Positions 43,474 through 55,527 of a stretch of 64,000 nucleotides of DNA are shown here, one piece after another (position 1 is the first letter of the stretch; each line of letters begins with the position of its first letter). Under the pieces are notes generated by a model. It had not been told where the DNA came from, did no database searches, and worked only from the letters and a program-made list of their open reading frames with translations. Source of the stretch: Entomortierella parvispora (lineage: Eukaryota; Mortierellomycota; Mortierellomycetes; Mortierellales; Mortierellaceae); contig OY752143.1 of the NCBI GenBank assembly GCA_963573315.1, forward strand, positions 1,240,001 to 1,304,000, in the 5' to 3' direction. Position numbers and translations under genes: made by a program.

Positions 43474-46400
43474 TACGAGATGATGCTTCTTAAAGTGAAG
43501 TGGACAGGGATGTTGATGAACGAAATGTGCGGGTGGCAAAGGGAGAGAAGAGGAAATGAAGAGGCGGTAGAGAGGCAGAGATGGGGGAAGTGTGGGGAAT
43601 GTGGAGACAAAGAGTTGGAGAATGACGGCAGCCGGGTTGAAGATTGAGCGATGCATCCAATCAGCCTCCGGCTCGGATGCAAGTGTCAGTTCGATGGATT
43701 TATCTTCTCCCTGGTGTAACGTATTTCGGCATGCGCAAACTCTTTCATTCGCTGCCCAGTTACTGTACTCCCTGTTTAGCTTCGGAATCGACAGGCTCAT
43801 TCCCCCTTGGGGCAAGTAGTCTTTGGCAATAGCTTCACCTTCAGGAAGTGATGCCTGAGGCCTTGGTGTAGAGACTGAACCACACAATATTCCAGAACGT
43901 TTTCGAGTCCAGGATTTCTCGATTTCCAAATGGATCGAGCCTCCAGTTCGAAGTTGAAGGAAACTTGCTCCATATCCAAAGCCACTCAAAATAAAGCCTC
44001 TTGACCTTGACAGGAACTGATCTGTGCATTTGGGAGGGATCCTTAGATGCCAAGCGTTGCTGATGGTCAGATAATCAAGAGAGTAAGGCGAACTGCGCTT
44101 CATGTGGGTGAAGAGCCACGCACCATCCAAGCTGTCGGATCGGTTGCCTGCGAGCGAAGAAAGGTGCACACTGTTCTGAAGGGAGAAAAAGATTCTCATC
44201 TTCGGACAAACCTTCGCCATCTTTCTAGGATCCACCGCCTCAACATGACTTTCATGAACATGACTTCGGATAGTGTGAATAGGTGTTTCTGTCAACACGG
44301 TATTCCGAGTGCTGTGGGGGTCTTTAGAATGTTCACATTCAGACCGTCAGCACCTTGGGCTCCCTAGGCGGGTCTGTGAGCCATCTTCAATAATCCAATC
44401 TTGGGTGAATGAATCAAACACCATTGACCTTGTGCTTCTGAAGGTGACAATAGTCTTCAGCCTCATCTAAATCCTTCGCGTCCTTGGGGTTTCATTGCTG
44501 GCGTGGACTTGCTTCGTTGGAAGATAAAGAACAAAAAAAAAAAAATGCAGCTCTCAAACGCCCTCTTTTTTATTATTTTTCTTTGAGGCGACTGCTGCAA
44601 AGACACATGCAGTGGGTTGGCGGAGAGACCAGGCAGGAGCGTGGTTGCACCGACCAAGAGCTCTTTGATCTCCGGATCAATTATTTAGATGTCCCATCCA
44701 TTCTCCGAGGTTGGGTCGACAGAATGCGCGATTGTTCATCCTTTTTCTGTCCTGTTCAAACGTGCAGACGCGATGCTTCCCCTGAACCGTTGATTCGACT
44801 CAATTGGAAATGAGAGACAATGAGAGGACTTGTCGTCCGTTAGTGCCAGCCTGTGAATCGTCTCGCGTTGGCACCTGGAACCTAAACTGTCGATTGTCAT
44901 AACAAAAAAATTGTAACGGTGAACGAGGAGAGAGAGGGGGGGTGCGACAACTTCTACGTTCTATCATTTGTATGAACCCCCAGCTTCGTTGAGTGAATTA
45001 AGTCCAGACACTGAGATCCGGGATCAATAAGAGAGGAAAGGAACGGCATTATTGTTACCCCTGCATTCTCACGAAGGTTAAGTGCGCGGGGGTTTGGCTC
45101 AATTGTGGCCAGTCAGGAACCCACAATTCTAAATTGTCAGTTGCTGGGAGTGGATAACAATTCCTGGTGCTCACAACAAAAAGACCACAACAACATGAAC
45201 AAGAAGGAGCAAGTGGGTAGACTGCAGCAGAACGAGCCTGCGGATTAATGTCTCGTGGTGCTCTTGAGCGTTAGTCAGGAAAACGAAAGAGTTCGTTGAG
45301 TGTGGATGGGTGGCGATAAAAGAAGCTGAAGAAAGCGGAATGGATGGCCCTTGCACCATTGGTTGCATTTGAAAGGAGGGACAGAATAGAGATTGCTGCA
45401 AAAGCCGCTCGTTCATTTTTTTGTTGCGCACAGGCGCACACCCTATCCTCTCCAAGACAATGCAGGCACAAGCACAACGCGGACAGACTAGGGCTGTTTG
45501 CTACATGACAACAAGATGAACAAGGGTGTCTATCCTTTATTTCTCAAGAGAGGGAAGAGCGAGTGGCCAAGACCTTGCGAGGGGGAGTAGAAGGGGGCAG
45601 CGGATCAGGGGAAGATCTCACGGAGAGCGAACCCTTCTTCTTACTAATATTCCCTGCTTGGCAGCTCTCCCTCCTTCCCCCTCCCTGCCTGTTTGACTCT
45701 GTCCGGGAGAATTGGCCCTTCGGATGGTCGATGATGGCCATAACGCCAAGAATGTCAGCACGAGAGGTTGCTCAACAGCCGCCACGAGTAGCGGGTTGGG
45801 AACGCAGCAGAGCCAAGGAAAGCAAAGCTTCGAGTGCTCTCGTCGGGAAGAGAAGAGACGGGTGCTCGTCAGCCTGTTGTTTGTTGTCGTTTTGTTCTCG
45901 GCGGTGGGCACATCAACAACGACAACAAATGAAGAGTTTTCTGGCTGGCGGCCAGACGGAAGGCAGTGAGTCGACGTTGCGTAGCACAAGCGCGAGCCAG
46001 GAATAAGAATAGAAACCAAGGCTGCTATTCCCAGCGAGCGAGCGAGCGAGGAGTGCCCCGAGCAGGGTACCCTGTCTCTTTGCTCTGCTCCTGCTCTTTG
46101 TGTCCATTTCTGTGTCTGTCTGTCTGTCGCAACACTCTGCACTCTGCACTCTTCCACTCTTTGCTCCACGCGGTTCGTGCGTGCCAAAACCAACGCTCCC
46201 TTGCACAGTCCACGAGCATTGCTGCATGCGCATCTTTTTTTTTTTTTATTCCTCTCCCTTTTCTCTCTTTTTCCCTGCCCTGCCTGCCACCCCTTCTTGC
46301 CTGTCCTCCCCTTCCTTTCCCTTCCCTTCCTCTTTCCTCTTCTCGTCCCTTTCTTGTCCATCCCCCACCCTCCTCCTCCTCCTCCTCCTCCTCCTCCTCC

Positions 46401-46879
46401 TCCTCTTCCACATTCACCCGTTCATCTCATCTTCCCTCCTTCCATTCTCATCACCCTTTCTCTTTCTCTCTTTTTCTCTTTCTCTTTCTCTCTCTCTCTC
46501 GCCTGCTCTTCCACCTCATCACTGCCCTGCTACTACCATGTCGCTCTAGTGTGCTTTCTCTTCCATCTCCAACCGTCCGACCTGGCAACGCATTTCCCTC
46601 CCCTCGCTGGTTCCCATTCTCTTCTCTTTCAGCACTTGCCAGACCCACCCCTGGCCACAATCTCTTTGTGAGGAAGCATCCAACCCTCCTCCTCTCTTGA
46701 CCCCCTCCCCTTGCCCCTAACCCACATCCTCCATCCACTCTTGCTCTTCTGTTTTTCCTTCCTGCAAAATCTACTTTTATCTGTCTGTTGTTATCATACC
46801 CCCCATACTAAAACTCACCACCCAGCTAATATAATCGGACCTCTCTGCCTACAACAACAACAACGTAAACAGCAACAAC
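43474..46879. promoter_or_regulatory. Long divergent region between AMACR and CHS-B
   Basis: About 3.4 kb with no convincing gene on either strand. A 13-A run lies at about 44533. The last 700 bp are strongly pyrimidine-rich (see the CHS-B leader). Open frames on the opposite strand are Arg/Lys/Glu-rich artefacts of that bias. A small ncRNA cannot be excluded by eye. Confidence 0.5.
46240..46720 (+). promoter_or_regulatory. CT-rich leader tract of CHS-B, with (CTC)n microsatellite
   Basis: A pyrimidine-dominated stretch including about twelve CTC/TCC triplets (46370-46407) and TCTCTTTCTC runs (46450-46502), upstream of the ATG at 46880. It parallels the CT-rich tract upstream of CHS-A. Such tracts could be H-DNA-prone or long-leader elements. 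Confidence 0.55.
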
Positions 46880-49800
46880 ATGAGCTCTGATGCAACTTCC
46901 TCGGAACACAAGGCCCCCAAGTCGGGGCAGCCTTCCATTGCCACCACTGCTTCCAACAACTCCAAGCGAGGTGGCAGAAATCGCTCCCTCAGCAGAAATC
47001 GCTCCCTGACTCGACCAGAACGCCAGCGACCCAAGCAGGGTATGCTCAATCGAACCCCTTCCCAAAAGACCCACGATACTGGGATCCAGGCCGACTTGAA
47101 TGATTCCACCGGAAATTTGATCCAGGCTCAAGGGGGTCCACCACCACACACAAATCACCCGCAGGGCCAATCTGGATCTGGACCCCTGTCTCCGGCCGCT
47201 GCAGCTGCAGCTCAAGAGCAACACCAACAACGACTTCGTCTTCAACAACAAAATCAACAAGCAGGGCAAGGGGGCCCTCAACAGCCGCATTTGCGCCCTC
47301 GCCCTCGACGCACGTCGACGCTGCGTCGAAACGGGTCAAAAGGGGGTTCGAATGCTCCGCAACGACGACCCTCAACCATGGCACGAGCCAAGAAAAAGTT
47401 GGCAGAGAGAGAGATCGAGTTGACCGCCTGGGTGGTAGTGTCGAGGATTCTTACGTGTTGCATCCCATCTGGACTTCTTCGATGTTGCAACGGGAAGAAG
47501 TTCTCGCGAATCGAGGTTGTTCAAGCGTGGCGCGAGAAAGTTACACTCTGCATGATCATTGCGCTGATCTGTGGAACACTCGCGTTCATTATCTTTGGAC
47601 TCACTCCGACGCTGTGCCCAACAGACTCACGCTCTGTTATTGCATACTCAACTCCAGGCGTGAACGGCCAGCCTGCCACCAAAGGTAAGCAAGAACAGGG
47701 CAGTAACAAGGGTCGGGGTCGGGGTCGGGATCAGGGTCAGGGTCAGGGTCAGGACGGGCAAGACAGGGGCAACTATAATTTAACGAAAAAGTTGGTGGCG
47801 AAACATTGCCCACAAACTGAGACACCAGCAGGAGGCCGGCCGAAAGAGGACCCTTTTCTGTCGGAGAAACTAACGTTCCCTATTTTTCCATGTAGACAAC
47901 CACATCGACTCGGTCATCATTCGCGGGAGCGCGTACCCTTTTGACGGCATGCAAGACTACCTCAGGGCCAGGAACATCATCATGTCTCCAGACTTCCGGG
48001 CTATGGACATCACCAGCCTCTTTTACGACACCTCGAATCCTTGCGCCGACTACCCTGCCATCAACGTGACCTCGGTACAGTGCACGGTTCCCAATCCCTA
48101 CAACAACACACCCATTGTTGCAAAACCTTGCTTGACTTTCCAGGACCTTTCTAGCTCAGGGCCTAAACCCACAGGAAAGGTGTCGTTCCTCTGGACGGAT
48201 ATCAATGACCTTACCCGCCCCGACTTGAACAATATCATTATTTACAACGGACAGAGTACGTTGATTTCAGACGCTGATGAACGATTTGCGATGCTGTGTA
48301 ACCAAAACAAAATGACCGGCTAATTAATGCTCACTGCAATTGCACTCGTCGTAGTTTTCAATGTCACGAACTACATTTACGGAAACCAAGTCTTTGGGCC
48401 GGAAGTGACAAGTGTTCTGTTTAGGAATCTTCGAAATGATGCTTCCCTGCCATTCCAGAGGACAGACACCCGCAAGAAAGCCATTGGATGTATTCAGGCT
48501 ATGACGCAGGTCGGAGTGTTAGAAAACACAACCATGGGTTGTTTCGCCTCCAAGATTATCATCCTGACTACCTTGATCTGCGTATGCATGGTAGTTGGCA
48601 TCAAGTTTTTGATGGCGCTGTCATTCAGCTGGTTCCTGAGTTATCGTCTTACGGAAAAGCCCCGATCGGTTGGCAAGGCATCTAAAATTGAAAAGGAGAA
48701 GGAGGAGATGAATAACAACGGCCAAGACCTTGCACGGGGCAAAAATGCGGCCACGCGAAAGAACCTGTACACGGTCATGTTGGTCACTTGCTATTCCGAA
48801 GGAGAAAGCTCGATCAGGACTACCTTGGACAGCTTGGCAAACACTAGTTACTCGACAAAACACAAGCTGATGTTGGTGATCTGCGACGGTATCGTGCGCG
48901 GACATGGCAATAAGATGACAACCCCCGACATTGTCGTCAACATGCTTGATTTGGCACCTGGAAACGAGAATCCAAAGGCATCAAGTTACTTGGCCATCGC
49001 CGATGGTGAAAAGCAGCACAATATGGCCAGAGTTGTAAGTTCAGGCACATAGGCCCAACCAGGACACGATGTGAAGCAAAAACGATCCATTTAACTCTAC
49101 GATGTATTATTGTTTTATGCTCGTAGTATGCTGGTCACTATGTGTACAAGAAGAAGCGATGCCCGACAGTCGTTATCGTAAAGTGCGGAAACCCTCTGGA
49201 GAAGGACGCTACCAAACCCGGAAACAGAGGAAAGCGTGACTCTCAACTGATTCTGATGTCATTCTTCCAGCGAGTCCTCTTCGCCGACCGATTCACTGAA
49301 TTGGACTTTGAGCTTTTTAACAAGATCCATCAGCTTATGAACGTGTGGCCAGATCGCTTCGAGCTCTGCCTGATGGTGGATGCCGACACCATGGTCAAGG
49401 GTGACTCTCTCAGTTATATGGTCACGGCGATGCAGAACGACAATACCATCATGGGACTCTGTGGCGAGACCAAGATTGCCAACAAGACCTCCTCTTGGGT
49501 CACTGCAATTCAGGTTTTCGAATACTACATCTCCCATCATCTTGGAAAGGCTTTTGAGAGTGTTTTCGGAGGAGTCACCTGCCTCCCTGGATGCTTTTGT
49601 ATGTACCGTATCAAGGCTCCCAAGAACGAATCTTGGGTACCCATCATAGCTAATCCGGAAGTCATTCAGGAGTACAACCAAAATGTTGTATCGACTCTCC
49701 ATCAGAAGAACCTCCTCCTCCTTGGAGAAGATCGCTATCTCACAACACTTATGCTCCGAACGTTTCCCAAGCGCCAGATGGTGTTTGTGCCCCAAGCACA

Positions 49801-51554
49801 GTGCAAGACTGTGGTGCCCGATACTTTTAGCGTGTTATTGAGTCAGCGTCGTCGTTGGATCAATTCGACCATTCATAACCTCCTGGAGCTGGTTCTGGTC
49901 ACTGATCTTTGTGGTATCGCATTCCTCAGCATGCAGTTTGTTGTGCTCCTTGAGTTGATTGGAACTGTTGTCTTGCCAGCTTCCATCGGTAAGTGCTTTT
50001 GCTCGATGGTAAAGATCGCTTTGCGCAGAGAGGCTATAGTGGACTGACCTAATTTATACTTCTAGTGTTTACTGTGGGGATGATTGTATACGCCATCATC
50101 ACCAAAACTCTGGCCGTCCTGCCAATGGTCCTGGTCATTGTCATCATTGGATTGCCCGCCGTGTTGATCGTGTTGACGACCCGCAAGTGGATATATGTTC
50201 TGTGGATGTTGAGTAAGTCCTGTCTCTCTCGCACGCGCGCGTGTGTGCCAATGATCTCCACCAATCTCTGATAACTAACCTAATGCCTGCCTGGCTTACC
50301 ATAGTTTACCTCGTTTCGCTACCTCTGTGGAACTTTGTGCTGCCTTTGTACTCTTTCTGGCACTTTGACGACTTTTCGTGGGGAGAAACCAGGAAAGTCG
50401 CCAATCAGAAGAGAAAGTCTGGACAGGACCACGGCGACGCAGAGGGTGTGTTTGAAAGTGGATCAATCATCATGCGAAAATGGGAAGAATGGGAGAAGGA
50501 AAGACTCAAGGCCTTGGGCTATAGGATCCCGAGACGCCACTCGGCGGACCGAGGCATCAACGACTTGCCTCCACCAGCAGCTAGCACTATGGATTTGAAC
50601 AAAGGACCCAAGAAGACATTGTCCTCAGTCAACCTTAATATGCACATAGCCGCATCACCAGTCTCACGTTCAATGGGATCGGGGAGCATCGGGCGTCAAG
50701 GAACATTGCCTGCCGCATCAACGCCGAGTCTTGGATCAACTCTGAATGGAAGTTCAGGGTCCCTCCGAGGTGGACCACCACTTAATGCAGGTCAAAGACA
50801 AATTGCGCACAACCCCATGCCTCAGTCGACCCCCAACCTCTCATTGACTCCAGAGCAGCAACAGCAACAGCAGCAACAGCAAATGCAACGTCATTCCACT
50901 GTCGGCGGTGGCATGAGGCCTCCTCGACCACGCCCTCCTCCAGGACAAATGTCACCCCGCCTCCCACCCGGCTCGATAGGACCAGGACAGTCATTTGAAA
51001 TGGGGGCTATGACCTCTCCGGGCACCCCTCTACCCAACAGAGTATCATATATGCCCACGACGAGTACTCAAGGCCCTGGACCTCGCCCTTATTCTGCCGT
51101 CGGTGCAAATTTAGAAGCTCGCCACTCTGTTCATGGAGCAGCAGGACCAGGGTTCCGCCCCATACCATCTCCTAGACCTCTGATGGGACGTCCAAGGCCA
51201 GGGCCAGGGCCAGGACCTGGACCAATGCAAAGACCACCACTTCCTCAGCAGCAGCAACAGGGTAACTGGCGACCTGGAGCCCCTCCTGGTCAAGATTCTC
51301 CAAGACCTCGGCCCCCGATGCCGTTTCCAGGAGCACACCAGCAACCCGCACAATTTGTGAACTACCAGCAGCAACAAAGTCCGCCTCCCTCTTCAGAGCA
51401 GCCGAAATCGGCATCTGCACCTATATACCCTCTTCCTCCACCAGTAACTGGAACCAACCAAGCTCATACCTCTTTCATTGGACCGTCTGGAGATCATGAA
51501 TCGAGGGTCAGCGACAACAGCCAGACGGCCTCGAGCATAAAGCAGGCTGAATAG
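46880..51554 (+). CDS. Chitin synthase, division 2 (class IV-like), CHS-B
   Basis: Exons 46880-47684, 47896-48255, 48355-49034, 49127-49988, 50066-50212 and 50305-51554 give 1367 aa. A Ser/Gln/Arg-rich N-terminus (1-175) precedes the class IV module ([21 protein letters not shown], helix, [16 protein letters not shown]). The GT2 domain has [11 protein letters not shown] near 529, VDADT near 698, [24 protein letters not shown] and QRRRW near 854. C-terminal helices are split by the last two introns; then [20 protein letters not shown] and WGETRKV. A Pro/Gln/Gly-rich tail of about 370 residues, absent from CHS-A, follows. It makes chitin at the plasma membrane. The spliced joins TK/DNHIDSV and YNGQ/IFNVTNY were fitted by homology to CHS-A; retaining either intron would truncate the protein. 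Confidence 0.92.
47711..47752. repeat. GGTCRG hexamer minisatellite inside CHS-B intron 1
   Basis: Seven 6-nt units (GGTCGG three times, GATCAG once, GGTCAG three times). The array lies within the 211-bp intron 47685-47895. Confidence 0.9.
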
Positions 51555-51763
51555 TCATCCTAGATCACACACTTTGTCCCTTTTGTTAGTTCTTTACGTA
51601 GCAAAGTGTAATTACATCATACAATACATTGCATTCAAATGAACTTTCCGAGTCGCACGGTATCTGCCCCAGGCAGCCAAGCACCGGGGAGTGTGGTTTT
51701 TTTGTGATCAATTTCGGGGCTGCTGGATGGGATGCTCGCTCGCTGATGAGCATGCACTTCGCC

Positions 51764-51787
51764 TTTTTTTTTTTTTTTTTTTTTTTT
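51764..51787. repeat. Poly-T tract (24 nt)
   Basis: A pure T run between CHS-B and the LRR gene, about 60 bp upstream of the ATG at 51847. It could be a nucleosome-depleting promoter element. Confidence 0.9.
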
Positions 51788-51846
51788 GTTGTCTTGTTTT
51801 GTTTTGTTCACACGCACACCTTCCACACAAAGCTCTTTTCGACAAG

Positions 51847-54800
51847 ATGACAAGAGGTGCAAAAACAGTTTATCAGTCCATCAGGATTGCTTCTTCTTGC
51901 CTCCTTTCTGCTGAAGATGGTAACCCCGTTTTAAAGGTCCCCGTCCATTACGATCCAGTGACAGAAACTCACTTTGTACTATGGAGCGGAGTTCAGAGAC
52001 TCCTTCGCGGTACCGCCAAGTACGCCCTCCATGATGGGTGCCTGGCTGCCTTTCTCAAGGATGACTTTTTCAACGAGTAAAGCTTACCTGACATGAATCC
52101 CCAAGATATTCATCGCACCGCATCCCAAACGGCAAACAGGCACGAGCGCAGGTGGAATGAGAATCTAACCCTCGAGATGAATCTGGTTACTGTACATGAT
52201 CATAGGCTAGCTCCTCAACGCATTGCCTATTACCCGAGCATTGTGCTGGACATTGTCACGAGTGATGCTCAGTCACAAACGGATGCTTCTGCGATGGATG
52301 ATCTAGAAGAGGCAGAGGAGGTGGAGGAGGAAGAGGAAGAAGAGACTGTTGTATCTGCGAACGTTGCTGACCTTTCTATTCAGCAGGCACATTCGTCCTC
52401 TGCTAATGTCTCCATGCCTCTTCCGACCAATACACTTGCAAGAGAGGAAGCCTTTCCGCCCATCGTGAACACAGCTGAGCATACCCATAGTATACTGGCA
52501 GCAGAGGTATCGATTCTCCAGGCCAACAATACAGCCTTGGAAGCAAAGTTGGCGGAAACAACTGCAAAACTCAGGGAAAGCATGCAAGAGACAGCTGCTC
52601 TCAAGTCGATGGATCGACGGGCAGATGTCATAGTTCAGGACCAGAACCGTGCAATCCTGGGCACACCTTTTCAACTTGGCGATTACCCGCACCCACGACT
52701 GTTTCTCATCCTCCCGACTGAGCTTCATTCTGTCGATGGCGTTCTCAAGCCCCACTGGCGACATTTTCGTCTGTTCTTTTTGTGCGAGTGTGGAGCGCAC
52801 AAGGGTCAGAAAAGATCCGATCAGATCGACTCGGTTCACTGGGCAGACCACTGCGGTTACGAGATTGAACATCCCGAGGACATGTTGTCAACTTTCCACA
52901 GACATATTTTAGATGTCGTGAGTGCCATCCAATCCGAAAGGGATTTTGTTACTTTTCCTCCCTTGTCTTCAAAGTCCGGTCTGGCGGAAGAGGTTCAGAG
53001 GATCGAGGCAAAGACTCGACTCAGTATCCCTGTCCTGATGGCCATGTCCATTGATTACCTCCAGAACTTCAAGAAATGTCGACCAGACCCTGATCCAAAG
53101 CCGAGCTCCGAATTGTGCAGCAGGTCGCTCCCAGGTCCGCATTTGGGTATCGAGTGGGGAATGACCGGGTTTCTTTCTTATCCGTCCAGTATCGGACCTT
53201 TTGGGAATCTATACAGATCAGTTACAGAGGAAGGCGACGTCTTTTGGCTCTGCTGGCAACACTCTCAAGAGGCCAAACACGCCAACGTTCTTTTACAACT
53301 CAGCAGAGTCGTAGCGGCTTGTCCAAGGTCATCTGTCAATGAAGGAAGAGTGATCATTCAGCTAGAGAGTGACTCTCAAGCTCGAGGCTTCTATGATGTT
53401 CTCGTCCAGGCTCGAAACATGGTCCACGAACTTGAAGTCGAATTCAACTACAATCCCTCTCAAGGTAGCATTCAGTCTTTGGCTGATGCCGTTTTTAAAT
53501 CGGCTATCATGTCTCTCGTCCTCAGGAACAATCCCATGGTCGAAGTACCACAGCGTCGCCGATTCGATCCATTGATGGCACTCTTGGCAACCGGGCGACT
53601 CCAGTATGCTTATATTTACCTGAATCACGACATTTTTGAACAGGTCGGCAAACTCTCCGGTCTCTCTTCATTCTCATCACTCCGTCGCCTCTCGCTTAGA
53701 GCCGGGGTAAGAGAACGCAATCACAGCCAGGTCGTGGAGATGCTTCGAAAATGCACTATTTTGCAGTCATTTGAGTGCGATTTTGATACCACTGATATAG
53801 CTTTGGCTTTCGTCAATTGTATGGAGGCTTGCCCGACCTTGATCGATGTTAATCTCCAGTGGTTTTGTTCGAGTCCGTCCACGATACTCAGCCTCATGGA
53901 CAAAGTTTTTCCTATTCTATCTCGAGAACACCAAGGTAGTGATGGAGTAGATCCTCAGTATAGTCTAAGGTCGCTCGAGGTGAGGACTCTTGATGGCAGT
54001 ATAGTCTTTACTAGATCCGTGGATGGGATAGTACGCTTTAGTGAGAGTCTGAGGAGATTCCAGTCCTTACGCCCCATGTTCATTCGCTATGGATGGGCCT
54101 TGGAAAGGTTTTACTTTGAGAGGTTCCACCAGGAGGGCAACTCATTCGACGTGAATTGGTGGGCGGATTCCATCAACCAAAAGGGTTGCGTATCCAATCT
54201 GCTGTCAATGATGATTAACGAACCTGTGATTCAGCCAAAGGACCGACAGCCCCTCCTACGGATCCTTGAGAGCTCGCGAGGGCTCAAGAGACTGACTCTT
54301 AATCTGCCCAACGTGTCTGGTTACGATCATTTTGAAAGCTCGAGGTGGTGTTTGATCCATTTGGGCAGTTGGGTCTCTATCTTGTACTTGAGGGGAAAAG
54401 GGATCCAAGATCAAATCGCCTTGCTCTTGACGCGTCGCGTGCTTCCGAGACTGACCGAGCTTCATATCGTTGTGCTAAGATTGAAGGATGAGGATATCGG
54501 CTGGCTTACGGGATTGCTCTCTGGAGAAACAGGGTCCCAGCCAAAGGTTTCCGAGGGTCATGTGGTGGGCCGCAGCATCGTTGGTCTACAAAAAGTGTTT
54601 TTATACAATATGCATGTCCAAGACGAGAATTGGAGGCTGCTGATCAAGGCCCTGAACTTTTCGACTTTGAGAATGCTGATTTTCGAGGCTACGAATTTCG
54701 GACATCAGCAATGGGATGACCTCTTGGATTGCCTCCCCCGATCGGGCCAGTTCAAGAATGACAATGGTGATGTATTTCCAGTCCCACTTGAGGTTCTCAG

Positions 54801-54921
54801 TATCTGTGCTTCGACTCTTGCCGCGCTAAATGTGGCCAAGGAAGGGACTCTGCAGGCCGCTTTTGAGCAACGAGCGCCATTTGCCGATCTCTTCATTCAC
54901 ACTCAAGGGTGTTACGCGTGA
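51847..54921 (+). CDS. Lineage-type LRR protein with N-terminal module (981 aa)
   Basis: Exons 51847-52076 and 52206-54921 (129-bp intron, GTAAAG..CATAG) join DDFFNE to LAPQRIAYYPSIVLDIV in frame. The 78-codon frame at 51847 and the long frame from 52093 would otherwise look like two genes. The joined N-terminus (VYQSIRIASSCLL, VPVHYDPVTETHFVLWSGVQ) resembles an N-terminal module I associate with mortierellaceous multi-gene families. An acidic run, a coiled coil (about 165-210), PRLFLILPTELHSVDG and HFRLFFLCECGAHKG follow; the C-terminal half has LRR-like repeats (LTELHIVVLRLKDEDI, LQKVFLYNMHVQDENW). Function unknown; protein interaction is likely. The start ATG was chosen because it opens the conserved module. 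Confidence 0.75.
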
Positions 54922-55527
54922 CGAGAAAATGAGTGGTCACCTGAAGTCATACCGTCCCTATTCCCTGTTCAATAGACGATCCTCACTATGGAGTACAGTA
55001 AAGGCTCCTTTCTCCCGAGCCCCTACCCTGTTGGCCTTGTGGGCCAAGCGAACGTATTTTGTGTGGCGCCCGAATGCAACGACCACAATTTCATCGCCGA
55101 TGATGAAAGCCTGGTGTCACCGACCCGATCGCATCTCGAATTCTAGGCGTAGTTTGAAAAGAAAAATGATCTTTGACAGAAATGCTATTTATCTTGCAAT
55201 GGAGAGAGTATCGCCAAGCTTTGCTTCAGAGACAAGAGATGTTCAAACCGAACAACGTTGTTTCCTAGATTAAGAAAATATGTCCTCAGGAAGAGCCAAC
55301 ATTGAAGGATCAAAAAGCAACGTCGCCAACGAGCGCTTGCTGCCACAGTAGTTGCCACCAATTTCTTCTTTGCATCTTCTGGAAGTGTGATCAGATCCTT
55401 TTTTTTATTTCTTATTTTTTGTCTTGTTGGTACAGGGTGGAAGAAGGGCCAGGCTAGGAGAGCATAGATAGAATGAAATAGTGAAAGATACAAACAAAAA
55501 AGAAAAAACTCTGCTTCAGTCACGCAC
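54922..55527. other. Convergent spacer between LRR gene and S41 protease
   Basis: About 600 bp. It contains the dispersed repeat copy 2 (54965-55020) just after the LRR stop and a T-rich run near 55400. The frame across 54922-55273 is open in one reading but has no domain. Confidence 0.5.
54965..55020 (+). repeat. Dispersed repeat, copy 2
   Basis: Matches the reverse complement of 2459-2504, with a 10-nt insertion (ATGGAGTACA) and one mismatch. It lies about 45 bp after the LRR gene's stop codon. Confidence 0.6.

Noticed and set aside
43474-44298. N-terminal extension of the AMACR frame by about 275 residues
   Set aside because: The family starts at MTTPLAGLKVIEI; upstream translation has no homology and looks like leader DNA that happens to be open.
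45540-46740. Several 130-250-codon frames on both strands upstream of CHS-B
   Set aside because: Artefacts of extreme purine/pyrimidine asymmetry; peptide strings such as EEEEEEE or SSSSSS with no other content.
48256-48354. A stop codon within CHS-B (frame ending NQNKMTG) as evidence of a broken gene
   Set aside because: Removing 48256-48354 as an intron (GTACGT..CGTAG) gives YNGQIFNVTNY, which aligns with [16 protein letters not shown].
52093-52205. Start of the LRR protein at the ATG at 52093
   Set aside because: The stretch to 52205 behaves as an intron (GTAAAG donor upstream, CATAG acceptor), and splicing it out restores a continuous N-terminal module.
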